A stretch of DNA of 5,140 nt from Mailhella massiliensis. Its GTDB lineage: Bacteria; Desulfobacterota; Desulfovibrionia; Desulfovibrionales; Desulfovibrionaceae. The notes under the pieces are model-generated. The model was not told the DNA's origin. It saw only the letters and a program-made list of their open reading frames with translations, and did not search any database. Shown here piece by piece: positions 4,698 to 5,140 of this stretch. The stretch spans positions 1 to 5,140 of the forward strand of contig NZ_DYZA01000175.1 in assembly GCF_020741395.1 (NCBI RefSeq). The letters run 5' to 3'. The translations under genes and the position numbers were made by a program. Positions within the stretch are counted from its first letter, which is position 1; each line of letters starts with the position of its first letter.

Positions 4698-5140
4698 TCA
4701 TGCCGCCTGACCCGTCCACATCTCACACTGGTTCATCACCGTATGCAGGGCATCCTCCATGCCTTCCGGCGGATACTTATGTTTTTTCAGCAATCGCTTC
4801 ACCAAACGCCGCATACCGGCTCTTGCACTTTCCTTCCGCTGCCAGTCGATGGTCCGATTCTTCCGCAGTGCATCGGCCAGTTCCCGGGTAAGGGCAATCA
4901 GTTCTTCATGGGTATAAAAATCCTTAATCGCCTGCGGCTTTGTGAGCGCATCGTAGAACGCCAGTTCTTCCTCATTCAGGCCAAGCTTTTCGCCTTCCGC
5001 ATGGGATTCCGCCATATCCCCGGCCAGCCTCAAAAGTTCCCGGATAATTTCTTCGTTGGTCAACATCCCCTTGAGATAACGGCTCATGGCGTTCTGAATC
5101 ATTTCCGAACACTTTTCCGACTTCACCACATTGGTGCGCC
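4698..5140 (-). CDS. hsdR: Type I restriction endonuclease subunit R, C-terminal part (runs off right end)
   Basis: HsdR is the motor and nuclease subunit of type I restriction-modification complexes; it translocates and cuts unmodified DNA together with HsdM and HsdS. The 146 complete codons visible are the C-terminal helical region of the protein. RTNVVKSEKCSEMIQNAMSR opens it, then TNEEIIRELLRLA, EGEKLGLNEEELAFYDAL, LADALRKNRTIDWQRKES and RRLVKRLLKKHKYPPEG follow; the RKNxTIDW...R..vKRLLkk..YPP series is characteristic of the HsdR C-terminus. The reading frame is open to the window edge, so the GTG at 5129 is an internal codon, not the start. Helicase and nuclease motifs lie outside. The gene ends with TGA at 4700-4698 inside a small palindrome. 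GC is about 47-53%, lower than the genes to the left, which fits a mobile defence locus. Its hsdM and hsdS partners would be sought further right. Confidence 0.92.
   Translation of the reverse strand, partial: RTNVVKSEKCSEMIQNAMSRYLKGMLTNEEIIRELLRLAGDMAESHAEGEKLGLNEEELAFYDALTKPQAIKDFYTHEELIALTRELADALRKNRTIDWQRKESARAGMRRLVKRLLKKHKYPPEGMEDALHTVMNQCEMWTGQAA

Noticed and set aside
4693..4705. Palindrome CGGCATCATGCCG over the hsdR stop codon as a terminator
   Set aside because: The stem is perfect but short, and no T-run follows on either strand.

Overview
The window reads as a piece of a GC-rich Gram-negative chromosome. Its gene set and style would suit the Desulfovibrionaceae or a related gut or sediment bacterium, but that placement is inference only, because no rRNA or other taxonomic marker is present. 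Five protein genes can be supported. Two are cut by the window ends.

Layout, left to right. (1) The minus-strand 5' end of a Fic-family (AMPylation/toxin-type) gene occupies 1-334. (2) A 669-bp gene-free divergent region (335-1003) holds a cluster of GTTGTG(T)CAA-type dyads just upstream of fic, a 17-bp tandem duplication, and a perfect 34-bp direct repeat whose copies lie exactly 200 bp apart. (3) A plus-strand exported phosphodiester glycosidase-like protein (NAGPA/DUF2233 type) lies at 1004-1909. (4) A minus-strand LysR-type regulator (1856-2800) overlaps the 3' end of the glycosidase gene tail to tail by 54 bp. (5) A 548-bp divergent region follows, featureless for about 430 bp and ending in an AT-rich regulatory island with a LysR box and a promoter. 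(6) A plus-strand EamA/DMT-family ten-helix transporter lies at 3349-4320 and is closed by a textbook terminator at 4378-4416. (7) After about 280 bp with no supported gene, the minus-strand 3' end of a type I restriction endonuclease subunit (HsdR) runs off the right end.

How the genes may work together. The clearest unit is the divergent LysR regulator and EamA transporter. A TGATAT-N7-ATATCA dyad and a further half-site 21 bp downstream abut a -35/-10 pair that would start a short leader for the transporter. The regulator probably controls this exporter in response to an unknown small molecule. The glycosidase has its own start and signal peptide and no visible functional link to its neighbours. 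The two end genes (fic, hsdR) have visibly lower GC (about 47-53% in sampled 60-base lines) than the middle genes (about 62-67%). They belong to defence/stress functions often found on islands, so the window may cross boundaries between core-like and acquired DNA.

No wholly new system is evident. The parts most worth a second look are the repeat-rich region between fic and the glycosidase gene, the fic operator-like dyads, and the LysR-box promoter.
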